From an uncultured Campylobacter sp. (GTDB lineage: Bacteria > Campylobacterota > Campylobacteria > Campylobacterales > Campylobacteraceae), in the NCBI RefSeq assembly GCF_938039205.1, contig NZ_CALHVM010000005.1, positions 1-64,000 of the forward strand: a stretch of DNA of 64,000 nt. Direction: 5' to 3'. Positions within the stretch are counted from its first letter, which is position 1; every line of letters begins with the position of its first letter. The notes under the pieces are model-generated. The model searched no databases. It saw nothing but the letters and a program-made list of their open reading frames with translations, and had not been told where the DNA came from. This document shows positions 47,087 through 55,197 of this stretch, one piece after another. The position numbers and the translations under genes were made by a program.

Positions 47087-47906
47087 CCTGCTACTCATCG
47101 CCAAACTAGACGTCGCCGAGTCGCTGCGTTCGCGCTGGTTTCTCATCTATATGCTGGTTTTTATGGGGCTTATCGTTACTTTTATCTTTAGCGGCGTGAC
47201 GGACTCGCGAGTGCTCGGTTTTAGCGGACTTACGCGGCTTTTGCTGCTTTTTATCCAAATTTGTATCGTTATCGTGCCTATTTTTATCCTCATCTCGACC
47301 GTACGCAGCATCAGCGCCGACCGCGACACGAATTTGCTTGAGTATATGCTTAGCTTCCCCGTTAGCCTGGGCGAATACTATTTCGGCAAGGCTTTGGGGC
47401 GCATTTTCGTCATTTTTGTGCCGCTTTTGCTCTCTTTTGTTTTAGCAGTAGTCGCGGGTCTGGTTAAAAAAATCGAGATCCCGTGGGATATCCTAAGCCT
47501 CTACACCGCCCTACTTTTCGCGCTTAGCTTCGTGTTTTTGTCGTTTGGATTTCTCATCTCCTCGGCTATCAAAAATCAAGAAATGGGTCAAGGCGTCGCG
47601 TTTTTACTCTGGCTTATCTTGTTAGCATTTTTAGATCTCGCGCTGATGGGCTTTTTGATGAAAAGCAACGTGCGCGAGGATATCATCTTTTTTATCGCGC
47701 TCATTAACCCCATCGAGGTCTTTAGGATCGCGGCGATTAGCCTGTTTGATCCAAATTTAGCCGTGATCGGCGTGGCGTCGAATTTTGTGCTAAACAACTT
47801 TAGCGCGTTTGGATTCGTGCTTTACTCGATTTTTTACCCGCTGATTTTAGGCGCGATTATGCTTATCGGGGGATATTTTATCTTTAGCAGCAGGGATTTG
47901 GTGTAA
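47079..47906 (+). CDS. nosY: NosY, ABC transporter permease
   Basis: A 275-residue ABC-2 type permease with six predicted helices, starting MRNLLLIAKLDVAESLRSRW. The conserved SADRDTNLLEYMLSFPVS loop is near residues 75-92. It overlaps nosF by 8 nt and is the last gene of the operon; nosL, which often follows, is absent. Confidence 0.93.
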   Translation: MRNLLLIAKLDVAESLRSRWFLIYMLVFMGLIVTFIFSGVTDSRVLGFSGLTRLLLLFIQICIVIVPIFILISTVRSISADRDTNLLEYMLSFPVSLGEYYFGKALGRIFVIFVPLLLSFVLAVVAGLVKKIEIPWDILSLYTALLFALSFVFLSFGFLISSAIKNQEMGQGVAFLLWLILLAFLDLALMGFLMKSNVREDIIFFIALINPIEVFRIAAISLFDPNLAVIGVASNFVLNNFSAFGFVLYSIFYPLILGAIMLIGGYFIFSSRDLV

Positions 47907-48094
47907 ATTTAGCTAGTCTGCGGTAGGCATTTGGCGTTTAGGCAGGCTAGCTAGTCGTTTTATCAAGCAAATTTGACCGCCGATGCGGCTAAACCGCGAT
48001 GAAACGACGCTATTTTTACGCTATCCATAACCGCTAAAACCCAAAATTTTTTATCGCGGTGAGGCGTATTAAATTTAAGTTCAAAATTCGCCTT
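47907..48094. other. Spacer with remnant of a second copy of the 48.3-49.1 kb gene start
   Basis: On the minus strand 48094-48069 is 25/26 identical to 49110-49085, the ribosome-binding site and first codons of the hypothetical gene upstream. Here the frame (TTG AAC TTA AAT TTA) stops after 17 codons. A 14-bp direct repeat TTTTATCGCGGTGA occurs at 48049-48062 and 48098-48111. No other gene is seen. Confidence 0.6.
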
Positions 48095-48226
48095 TTATTT
48101 TATCGCGGTGATATATTTATTGGACGCCGCCTTACCGACCGGCGGCTGGGTATCTTGACTCCATATATAGTAGCTTAGCAGCTGTTTTGAATAGTCGTCG
48201 TTTAAATTTAGATTAAATACAGCCAT
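48095..48226 (-). CDS. 43-residue hypothetical ORF, possibly a truncated gene
   Basis: A short frame MAVFNLNLNDDYSKQLLSYY... ending NKYITAIK, with AAAGGA 6 nt before the ATG. The good ribosome-binding site says translation is likely. It lies 73 nt after the stop of the gene at 48300-49100 and ends where the duplicated gene head begins. No family was recognised. It may be an intact small protein or the N-terminus of a lost larger gene. Confidence 0.5.
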   Translation of the reverse strand: MAVFNLNLNDDYSKQLLSYYIWSQDTQPPVGKAASNKYITAIK

Positions 48227-48299
48227 TATTTATCCTTTGTGTTGAGATTTTATTTTTTGATTTGAAATTTGCTTGGTAAATTTCAAATGATTAGGCTTT

Positions 48300-49100
48300 T
48301 CAACCGCCTTTAAACAAGTCCTCTCTTACCAGGCGATCCGCTATTTCTTCGGCATTGTTTTTATAAATTTTAAAATCGCTATTGCCGCATGTGTCGATTT
48401 TAAAGTCATCTTCGCTATATGATCTGGTTTGAATCTCTCTTTCATAATATTGCTTTCTATCCAATAAATCTTTGGGAGTATATCCTTCAGGAACTCTAAC
48501 CAAAATAGCACTGAATTTAAAATCATCATAAAGAATAAAGCTTTTATCAAGATATAAAAGATATTTATTTAATCCTTTGTATTCAATTACTGGCATATCA
48601 AAGCCCGCAAAGCCCTCCGCTAAATTTATCTTTAGCCTTTCTGCTATATTTACGGGTTTCATTTGAAATTTCTCGACAAAAATATTTCTATACAGCAGCC
48701 AAGCGTCTTGATTTTTACGTTTTTCTATCTCATACTCTTTGGATAAAACTTCCAACCAATCATCGTTATTAAATTTATCCGTCTCATAAAAGCCTACTTT
48801 AACGGCAAATTCTCCATTGCCGTAGTTGCAAGCTTCATTGTCATATACATAATAGCATCTGTCTGTAATAGCGGCATAAAACAATACGGATCTGTCTAAG
48901 GTATCTAAAATTCCGCGCTTAAAGCGCTCCTCTTTAGACAAAATTCTATCCTCTTTTAGGCAATAGCCCTGCTTGTATTTGTTGTAATCGGGGATTATAC
49001 GGATAAATGCGGCGCCAAGTATCGCCGTAAAAAGCACTACCAACCAAACTATCTTTTTAAGTTTGCTACCGAAGAGTTTTTGTTTTAAATTTAAGTTCAA
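48300..49100 (-). CDS. Hypothetical membrane-anchored protein (TTG start)
   Basis: A 266-residue protein with a basic start and one membrane helix (residues 17-37: IVWLVVLFTAILGAAFIRII), then an extracytoplasmic domain rich in Lys, Asp and Tyr. Paired Cys (GYCLKEDR, DRCYYVYDNEACNYG, DTCGNSD) may form disulfides. The start is TTG with AAGG upstream. It reads as an accessory gene: no recognised family, a partial second copy of its head 1 kb away, and composition unlike its neighbours. Immunity or surface function is a guess only. Confidence 0.6.
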   Translation of the reverse strand: MNLNLKQKLFGSKLKKIVWLVVLFTAILGAAFIRIIPDYNKYKQGYCLKEDRILSKEERFKRGILDTLDRSVLFYAAITDRCYYVYDNEACNYGNGEFAVKVGFYETDKFNNDDWLEVLSKEYEIEKRKNQDAWLLYRNIFVEKFQMKPVNIAERLKINLAEGFAGFDMPVIEYKGLNKYLLYLDKSFILYDDFKFSAILVRVPEGYTPKDLLDRKQYYEREIQTRSYSEDDFKIDTCGNSDFKIYKNNAEEIADRLVREDLFKGG

Positions 49101-49222
49101 AATTTGCCTTGTTGTTTTATTTTCATTACGATTATATTGTGATTAAACTTAGGTGTTTATAAGCGGGTATCGCTGTTTTAAAATTTAATCTTACAGGGGT
49201 CTTTTGCCGGAGCTTAGACGAT

Positions 49223-49257
49223 AGGCAAATTTGACGACCTAGTCGCCAAATTTGCCT
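49223..49257 (-). terminator. 16-bp hairpin after aas
   Basis: AGGCAAATTTGACGAC (49223-49238) and GTCGCCAAATTTGCCT (49242-49257) are inverted copies with one mismatch around a 3-nt loop. It begins 15 nt after the aas stop and probably ends that transcript, although there is no T-run. It is built around the AAATTTG word found throughout the window. Confidence 0.7.
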
Positions 49258-49271
49258 CTCATAGCATAAAT

Positions 49272-52200
49272 TTAAGCTTCCTCCGCCGCACCCAAATTTC
49301 CCTCGCCGGCGACCAACTGGGCCGCTAGCTTTTTGCTTGATTTAAAGTCCACTTTGCCCGTTCCCAGCACCGGTACGGCCTCTACTTTGTAAATCTTTGA
49401 AGGCTGCATGATAGATGGTATCGCAGAAGCTCTGATGCGCGCGACTAGCTCCTCCTCGCTTATCTCGCCGCTAAAGAGCATTACGACTTGCTCGCCCTTT
49501 TTCTCGTCGGCGACGTTGGTGCAGACAAAGGTCGCCTCATCACCCAGCACGGCTGAAATTTGGGCCTCGACCGCGCCCAGGCTTATCATCTCGCCGCCGA
49601 TTTTGGCAAAGCGCGAGAGCCTATCGGTGATAGTTAAGAAGCCCGCCTCATCCAAAAAGCCGATGTCGCCGCTATTATAGTAGCGCACGCCGTCTAGCTC
49701 GACGATCGCCTCTTTCGTGCGCTCCTCATCCAGATAGTAGCCCTTCATTACCTGATGGCCGCCGATTAGTATGAGGCCCGCCTGCCCGTTTTCTAGCTTT
49801 GCTAGGCTCGTTGGATCGCAGATTCTTATTATCGTGCCGGCCGTCGGTAGGCCTACACTGCCCTCTTTTGAGAAAACGAGCTCTTTAAAAAACTCCGGTT
49901 CTAGCACGTTTGCGGTATTTACGCTAACGACTGGCGAGGTCTCGGTCGTGCCGTAGCCCTCGTAAATTTCGACGCCGAATTTCATCTTAAACTCGCGCTT
50001 AACGGCCGCGTTTAGCTTCTCCGCGCCGGCGATCGCGTAGCGGATCGTAGAAAACATCAGCGGATTTAGCTTTTTGTTTTTGGTGTAGAGCCTAAAAAAC
50101 GTCGAAGTGCCAAACATTATCGTCGCGTGGTATTTAGCAACCATCTTACCCACGGCAAAGGCGTCCGTGGGATCAGGCACGTGAGCCGAGGCGATACCCT
50201 CGCTAAGCGGAAAAAAGGTCGCCGCGGTAAGCCCGAATGAGTGAAATATCGGTAGCGACGCTAAGATAACGTCGTTGCCGTCCGTATTTACGATCTCTGA
50301 AATTTGCTTGATGTTAGCCATTATATTTTTATGCGTTAGCACGATGCCTTTTGGCGTACCTTCGCTGCCGCTGCTAAAGAGTATCGTAGCATCATCGTCG
50401 ATGCGAACGTCGCGAAAATAAATAAGCTCAAGCAGCCAGTGCGGCATCAAAATCGCCTTTAGCATCGCGCAAATTTTATCGGCCTTGCTTATGCCTTGTG
50501 CGACGTCTTCGAGGTAGATTAGTCTGCCTTTTAGCGACTCTTCTAGCTCAAAGCCGCGTGCCTTTAGCTTGGCGATAAACTGGCGCGACGTGATTATACT
50601 TCTTAACCCAGCCTTGTCCGCGCAGCCGATCAAATTTTGCTCGCTAAGCGTGTAGTTTAGATTTACGCTTATCTTGCCTCTGATAAATAGCATCAAATTT
50701 ATAATGCTACCCATCACCGAGGAAGGCAGTATCACGCCGACGTTTCGCTCTTTCAAAAACGAGAATTTAAATTTAGACAAAAACACTAGCACCGTCGCGA
50801 TAACCTTGAGATTGTTTAGATCAGCGCCCGTGCTATCTACCATCGAGCGTTTAAACAGATCCGCTTTAGCGTGTTTTAGCCAGCTAAACTGCATAGGCTC
50901 TAGGGTTTTTAGATACTCTGCCCAGCTAAAAAACGACAGCTCGACGACTTTTTCGCGCACCTGCGGGGCTTTGGTCTCAGGCGCCAAAGGCGCGCCGAAG
51001 CTCACCCTGATAGCACGCTTGCCGTCTACTTTACGGCTGATTCTTTGATAGTATTTTTGAGCACGCGAGAAGCTCGAACCCCAAAGACCGCGCAGATAAA
51101 ACGGCACTATGACAGAGTTCGTATCGCTTGCGGCTATCTCGTAACCGTGCGCAAACTCGTCTATCTGTCCGTTATAGCTGATGTGGCCTTCCGGAAACAA
51201 CGCCACCACATCGCCGGCATCCAGGCACTCGCGGATCTTTTCTAGCGCGCTTTTGCTCGCTCCCGCGCCAATGGGGATCACGTCAAATAAATTTAACAGC
51301 CATTTTAGGTACCAAATTTCATAAAAGCTCTTGTGCATCGCAAATCTGATCGGGCGCGGAGAGGCCATCTGCAGCACCGCCCAGTCTATCCAGCTCATGT
51401 GGTTACCAAGCAACAACACGCCGCCTTTTTGCGGGATATTTTCGACGCCGTCGACGTTGATCGTGTAGCCTATCCTAAAAAACGGCATGATAAGCAAACG
51501 TGCGAAAAGATGCGGTAGGTACTTTATCGTCGCCAGTGCGCAGATGAGTACGCAAAACGACGTAATGACGAAAATCTCCGGCGTACTAACGGCAAATATG
51601 CTAAACGCCATCGCAAGCAGCAAAAACGCCGCCATGAAGATGTTTTGGATAAAGTTACTGCCCGCTAGCGTGCGGCCCATCTGCTCTTCAGACGTGAAAA
51701 ACTGGATATTAGCATTTAACGGCACGATGAAAACGCCGCCGCTAAAACCGAACAAAAAGGACGCCAGCGTCATAAACGCAGCACTTGAGCCCTGCGCAAA
51801 CATAAGTAGCGAAGCAAACAGCCCCAGCGCCCCAAAAGGCACGATGCCCATCTCGATGTGGTTTTTCGAGTAGCTGCCAGCTAGCGCCGAGCCGGCGACT
51901 AGGCCTATGGTGCTAACAGCTAAAATCGCCTGCACGATCATGACGTTATTATCAGCGCTCATAGCCTTGTAGTGAGCTGGGAAAACGGCGATAACCAGCT
52001 GCGCTACCGCCCAAAAAACAGAAAGCCCCAGCGTACATAAAAAGGCGTTTTTGTTGTTAAAGATGTGCCTGGTGTTTTCTTTTAAGTAGCCTAGTTTAAA
52101 GTACTTTTTCGCGTCAAATTTAAGCCCCGCGTCGGTTGCCTCGAAAAAGGGAATCTTAAACGTAAAAATAGTCTCGGCTACCGAGCAAACGAAAAGTATC

Positions 52201-52754
52201 GCGCCGATAAACCAGACCGATTTTATCATCTCGCCCGCGTCCGTGCTCGCTACGGCGTAGCTCTCAAAAATCGCCGAGAAAACAAACGAACCAAGCAAAA
52301 TCGCCACGATAGTAAAGGCCTGCACGATACCGTTTGCAGCGCCAAGCTTTTCTGCGCCCGTGATTTTTTTAATCAGGCCGTATTTAGCGGGGCTATATAT
52401 CGCGCTTTGCACCGCTAGCAGCAGTGTCGTGCCAAATGCCACGTAAAACCAGCCGCAAAGGTAGCTTATAGTGATAAAAAGCGTGAGTAAAATTTCGCTC
52501 GCCGCCGCGTATCTAGTGATGCGGGTGCGCGAAAATTTGTCGTTTAAAAAGCCCGAAACGCTAAAAAGCATGATGTAGGGCAGCAAGATTAGTAAATTTA
52601 CGAGCGAGGTCAGGATGATCTGTAAATTTTCATCCTCGATGCTCTTAAAAAGTATGTTTTGGATCGTGATTTTGTGGCCAAGATCGACGACCGCATTGAT
52701 AAACATAACGATCAAAAAGGGCAAAAAGCCCCTAACCGAAAAAACACCTTTCAT
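49272..52754 (-). CDS. aas: LplT-PlsC-Aas fusion: lysophospholipid flippase / acyltransferase / acyl-ACP synthetase
   Basis: An 1160-residue three-part membrane protein. Residues 1-415 are an MFS transporter like LplT (12 helices, VFSVRGFLPFLIVMF at the start). Residues about 425-620 are a PlsC acyltransferase with GNHMSWID (HX4D) near 443 and FPEGH near 520. Residues about 640-1150 are an AMP-forming ligase with LFSSGSEGTPKG near 791 and YEGYGTTETSP near 930. Together they import and reacylate lysophospholipids. In E. coli LplT and Aas are separate. The start ATG is chosen for its AAGGAG site; it overlaps the MerR-family stop by 4 nt. Confidence 0.92.
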   Translation of the reverse strand: MKGVFSVRGFLPFLIVMFINAVVDLGHKITIQNILFKSIEDENLQIILTSLVNLLILLPYIMLFSVSGFLNDKFSRTRITRYAAASEILLTLFITISYLCGWFYVAFGTTLLLAVQSAIYSPAKYGLIKKITGAEKLGAANGIVQAFTIVAILLGSFVFSAIFESYAVASTDAGEMIKSVWFIGAILFVCSVAETIFTFKIPFFEATDAGLKFDAKKYFKLGYLKENTRHIFNNKNAFLCTLGLSVFWAVAQLVIAVFPAHYKAMSADNNVMIVQAILAVSTIGLVAGSALAGSYSKNHIEMGIVPFGALGLFASLLMFAQGSSAAFMTLASFLFGFSGGVFIVPLNANIQFFTSEEQMGRTLAGSNFIQNIFMAAFLLLAMAFSIFAVSTPEIFVITSFCVLICALATIKYLPHLFARLLIMPFFRIGYTINVDGVENIPQKGGVLLLGNHMSWIDWAVLQMASPRPIRFAMHKSFYEIWYLKWLLNLFDVIPIGAGASKSALEKIRECLDAGDVVALFPEGHISYNGQIDEFAHGYEIAASDTNSVIVPFYLRGLWGSSFSRAQKYYQRISRKVDGKRAIRVSFGAPLAPETKAPQVREKVVELSFFSWAEYLKTLEPMQFSWLKHAKADLFKRSMVDSTGADLNNLKVIATVLVFLSKFKFSFLKERNVGVILPSSVMGSIINLMLFIRGKISVNLNYTLSEQNLIGCADKAGLRSIITSRQFIAKLKARGFELEESLKGRLIYLEDVAQGISKADKICAMLKAILMPHWLLELIYFRDVRIDDDATILFSSGSEGTPKGIVLTHKNIMANIKQISEIVNTDGNDVILASLPIFHSFGLTAATFFPLSEGIASAHVPDPTDAFAVGKMVAKYHATIMFGTSTFFRLYTKNKKLNPLMFSTIRYAIAGAEKLNAAVKREFKMKFGVEIYEGYGTTETSPVVSVNTANVLEPEFFKELVFSKEGSVGLPTAGTIIRICDPTSLAKLENGQAGLILIGGHQVMKGYYLDEERTKEAIVELDGVRYYNSGDIGFLDEAGFLTITDRLSRFAKIGGEMISLGAVEAQISAVLGDEATFVCTNVADEKKGEQVVMLFSGEISEEELVARIRASAIPSIMQPSKIYKVEAVPVLGTGKVDFKSSKKLAAQLVAGEGNLGAAEEA

Positions 52755-53401
52755 TTGTTCTCCTTTTTGTAGGCATCGAAGGTGTGGAAATTTAAGATGT
52801 AGGGTTTTAAGATCAAGATATTGTCGAAAACGAGCTTTAAGGCCGCGTTTTTGTCCTTTGATTTCGCGTAAATTTCGCGCGCGCACTCGGCTTCGATTTT
52901 GGCCGTTTGCTTGGCTAAATTTATGTAGGTCTGTAAAATTTCCCGCCCGCGCTCGCTCTTTTGGGTTTCTAGCACGATTTGCAGGATCTCGACCTCTTTT
53001 TCGGTTAGCTTGCCCCCTCGCATAAAGATAAATCCGTCCTTTATAAATTTATCTAGCTCAGCCTCCGTGATACCTAGCCTCTCGCACGCCTCGCTAGCGC
53101 TTAGCGTCTGGGCGAAATTTGACCCCATAAAGGTATCTAGCGAATCAAAAAGCGCCTCGTAGCAGCGCTTAAAACTAAAGCCCTTTTGCTGCGTGAGCGC
53201 CTTGACCTCCTTTAGGCTGAGGTGGAAGTTGCTCTGGACGTATTTGATGAAATTTAGCATCAAAAGCGTGTCCTCGCCGTACTGATGGACGTTGTCTTTT
53301 ACCTTCACGGGCTCGGGCAAAAGTCCCTCTTTTACGTAAAAGAGTATCGTTGATTTGGGCGTTTGCGATAGTTCGCAAAGCTCGCTCATCTTGTAGCTCA
53401 T
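52751..53401 (-). CDS. MerR-family transcriptional regulator
   Basis: A 216-residue regulator. The N-terminal MerR helix-turn-helix is SELCELSQTPKSTILFYVKEG (two parts, residues 5-25) with the wing LPEPVKVKDNVHQYGE. HLSLKEVKAL near 57 is typical. The C-terminal 140 residues are helical, without the Cys of metal sensors, so the ligand is probably organic. It is cotranscribed with aas and sits beside a palindrome in the divergent promoter region. Confidence 0.88.
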   Translation of the reverse strand: MSYKMSELCELSQTPKSTILFYVKEGLLPEPVKVKDNVHQYGEDTLLMLNFIKYVQSNFHLSLKEVKALTQQKGFSFKRCYEALFDSLDTFMGSNFAQTLSASEACERLGITEAELDKFIKDGFIFMRGGKLTEKEVEILQIVLETQKSERGREILQTYINLAKQTAKIEAECAREIYAKSKDKNAALKLVFDNILILKPYILNFHTFDAYKKENK

Positions 53402-53458
53402 CTCTTTCCTTTCGTTAAATTTGACGAAATCTTACGCAAATTTAGCTTAGAAAATCAT

Positions 53459-53504
53459 AAAGTGTAAAGCACCACTTGACACTTTTTAAAATTTAGGCTA
53501 TGAT
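53459..53504 (+). promoter_or_regulatory. Consensus promoter with overlapping inverted-repeat operator
   Basis: TTGACA (53476-53481), 17 nt, TATGAT (53499-53504) is a near-perfect sigma-70 promoter for the amidohydrolase. The palindrome AAAGTGTAAAG - CACCA - CTTGACACTTT (53459-53485, 10 of 11 positions matching) covers the -35 box. The adjacent MerR-family regulator is the likely binder; binding over -35 suggests repression of the plus-strand gene. Confidence 0.75.
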
Positions 53505-53531
53505 TTCGTCAAATTTTAAAAAGGAGAAACG

Positions 53532-54905
53532 ATGTTTCGAGATGGTTTTTATAGCGCATGCGAGAGTTTGGAGGCTTTGGGCTTTGACGTAAATTTGAGA
53601 GGCGGAAAAACGGCGGCAAATTTGGCCCGCACGAATTCCGCAAGCTTTGATTTGACAGCTCGTAAAACGGAGGCAAATTTAACTCGCGCAAATTTAACCG
53701 AGCAAAACGCGCTGGTAAATTTAAGCTCAAATTTGAGAGCGAGCGAGACGGCCGCGCCAAAAACGCTCGGGTTTTGCCAAAACGCGAGTCAAATTTACGC
53801 CAAAGGTAAATTTGCCAAAGCGAGCGTAAATTTAACGACAAACGAAGCAAATTTAAGCGGATTTTCATCGGGCAAATTTAACGAAAGCGACTCAGGGGGC
53901 CTACAAAGCTCAAATTTAACGCAGATAAAAACCGTCGATATCCACTCGCATTTGCTTAGCGCGGACGTGAAATTCGACCGACTTTACGACAAACTAGCAC
54001 TCGCATTTTTCGCTAAAAAATTCGACATAAACAGGCGCGAGCTTATAAGAAACGGTTTTGAGGGCTACAAAAGCAACTTTGCGCGGCTGATCAAAAGCTC
54101 AATTTTCGTCCAAAAATCCGTAGTTTTCGGCGTCGATGCGAAATTTGATGAGGGCGGAAATCTCGTGCACAAGGACAAAACCGTCTGCGCCTCAAACGAA
54201 GATGTTTTTGCCTTTTACGAGCAAAATCCAAACGAAGTCGTGCCGTTTTTTAGCGTAAATCCAAACCGCAAAGACGCGCTAAATTTGATCGAGAAATACC
54301 ATAAAATGGGCTTTAAAGGCGGCAAGCTGCTGCACTCATACTGGGAGACGGATCTAAACGACAAGCGCTATGAGCCCTATTTTAGGCTACTTAGCGAGCT
54401 TGGGCTGCCGCTCGTGATCCACGTGGGCGACGAAAACTCGCTCGCGTCAAACAAGGCGCTTGAGAGTATCGAGCAGCTAAAATCCCCGCTAAATCTAGGT
54501 TGCCGCATCGTCTGCGCTCACATGGGCGCCTCAAGCGACGGCGCTCTCACGGCGCTCTCCAGGGACCCCGAGAAATTCGGCGCAAACTACTTCACGCTAC
54601 TTGGCTGGCTGCGCGAGTTTAACGGGCTGTACGCGGACGTTTCGGCACTGCTTTGCATAAACAAGGCCCGCATCCTGCCGCACCTAAAAACCCAAACGCA
54701 AATCCACGACAAAATTCTTTTTGGCACCGATTTTCCCGTGCCTTTTAGCGTGATTTTAAGTAGCTACGACCTGCCGTTTTGCAAGCGTCTCACGCTAAAT
54801 CGCATCCAAAATCCGCTCGATCGCTACGTGTGCGCGATGAGTATGTATTTTGGCGAGGATTCGCCGATTTTTAGTAACTATAAAAAGATTTTGGGGGAGA
54901 TTTGA
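53532..54905 (+). CDS. Amidohydrolase (PF04909 type) with a repeat-derived N-terminal insertion
   Basis: A 457-residue metal-dependent hydrolase. The metal site VDIHSHLL is near residues 137-144, further ligands in IVCAHMGASSDG near 329 and ILFGTDFPVPF near 395. The first 21 residues (MFRDGFYSACESLEALG) look like a normal start with AAGGAG. Between them residues about 22-134 are low complexity with many NLT/NLS/NLR tripeptides, encoded by DNA with twelve AAATTT words in about 330 nt. This segment is probably an insertion not shared by homologues; no signal peptide is present, so its sequons are not expected to be glycosylated. Confidence 0.85.
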   Translation: MFRDGFYSACESLEALGFDVNLRGGKTAANLARTNSASFDLTARKTEANLTRANLTEQNALVNLSSNLRASETAAPKTLGFCQNASQIYAKGKFAKASVNLTTNEANLSGFSSGKFNESDSGGLQSSNLTQIKTVDIHSHLLSADVKFDRLYDKLALAFFAKKFDINRRELIRNGFEGYKSNFARLIKSSIFVQKSVVFGVDAKFDEGGNLVHKDKTVCASNEDVFAFYEQNPNEVVPFFSVNPNRKDALNLIEKYHKMGFKGGKLLHSYWETDLNDKRYEPYFRLLSELGLPLVIHVGDENSLASNKALESIEQLKSPLNLGCRIVCAHMGASSDGALTALSRDPEKFGANYFTLLGWLREFNGLYADVSALLCINKARILPHLKTQTQIHDKILFGTDFPVPFSVILSSYDLPFCKRLTLNRIQNPLDRYVCAMSMYFGEDSPIFSNYKKILGEI

Positions 54906-55197
54906 GCTTGGATTTGGGGTGCAAATTTAATAGCGGGCGTGCAAATTTGAGCGCAGTTGGTAAAATTTGCACGTATTTTGACGGCGGTAGATTATAAGGT
55001 CAAATTTATGCGCCTTATCTACTGCGCCTAAAAAGCTGCAAATTTGACGACAACTAAATTTAGCAAAGCGAGCGAATTTTACGGCATCTCGGGTAAAATT
55101 TAAAACGCCGACTTGCGGTTTTAAATCAAATTAGCAAAGCAAAAGCGTCAAATTTAGCAAGTCCTCCAAATTCGACGCCAAATTTTAAAGCGACAAT
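54906..55197. repeat. AAATTT-rich spacer between convergent genes
   Basis: The 292-nt gap between the amidohydrolase and the TPM-domain gene holds about ten AAATTT words, most flanked by G, C and GAC (for example TGCAAATTTGA, GTCAAATTTAGC). No gene or clear terminator was recognised. Confidence 0.6.

Noticed and set aside
48224..49110. Toxin-antitoxin pair
   Set aside because: The small ORF and the membrane-anchored protein show no recognised toxin or antitoxin motif; only the decayed tandem is supported.
52755..52886. 44-residue N-terminal extension of aas
   Set aside because: It lies inside the MerR-family gene and lacks a ribosome-binding site; the inner ATG has AAGGAG.
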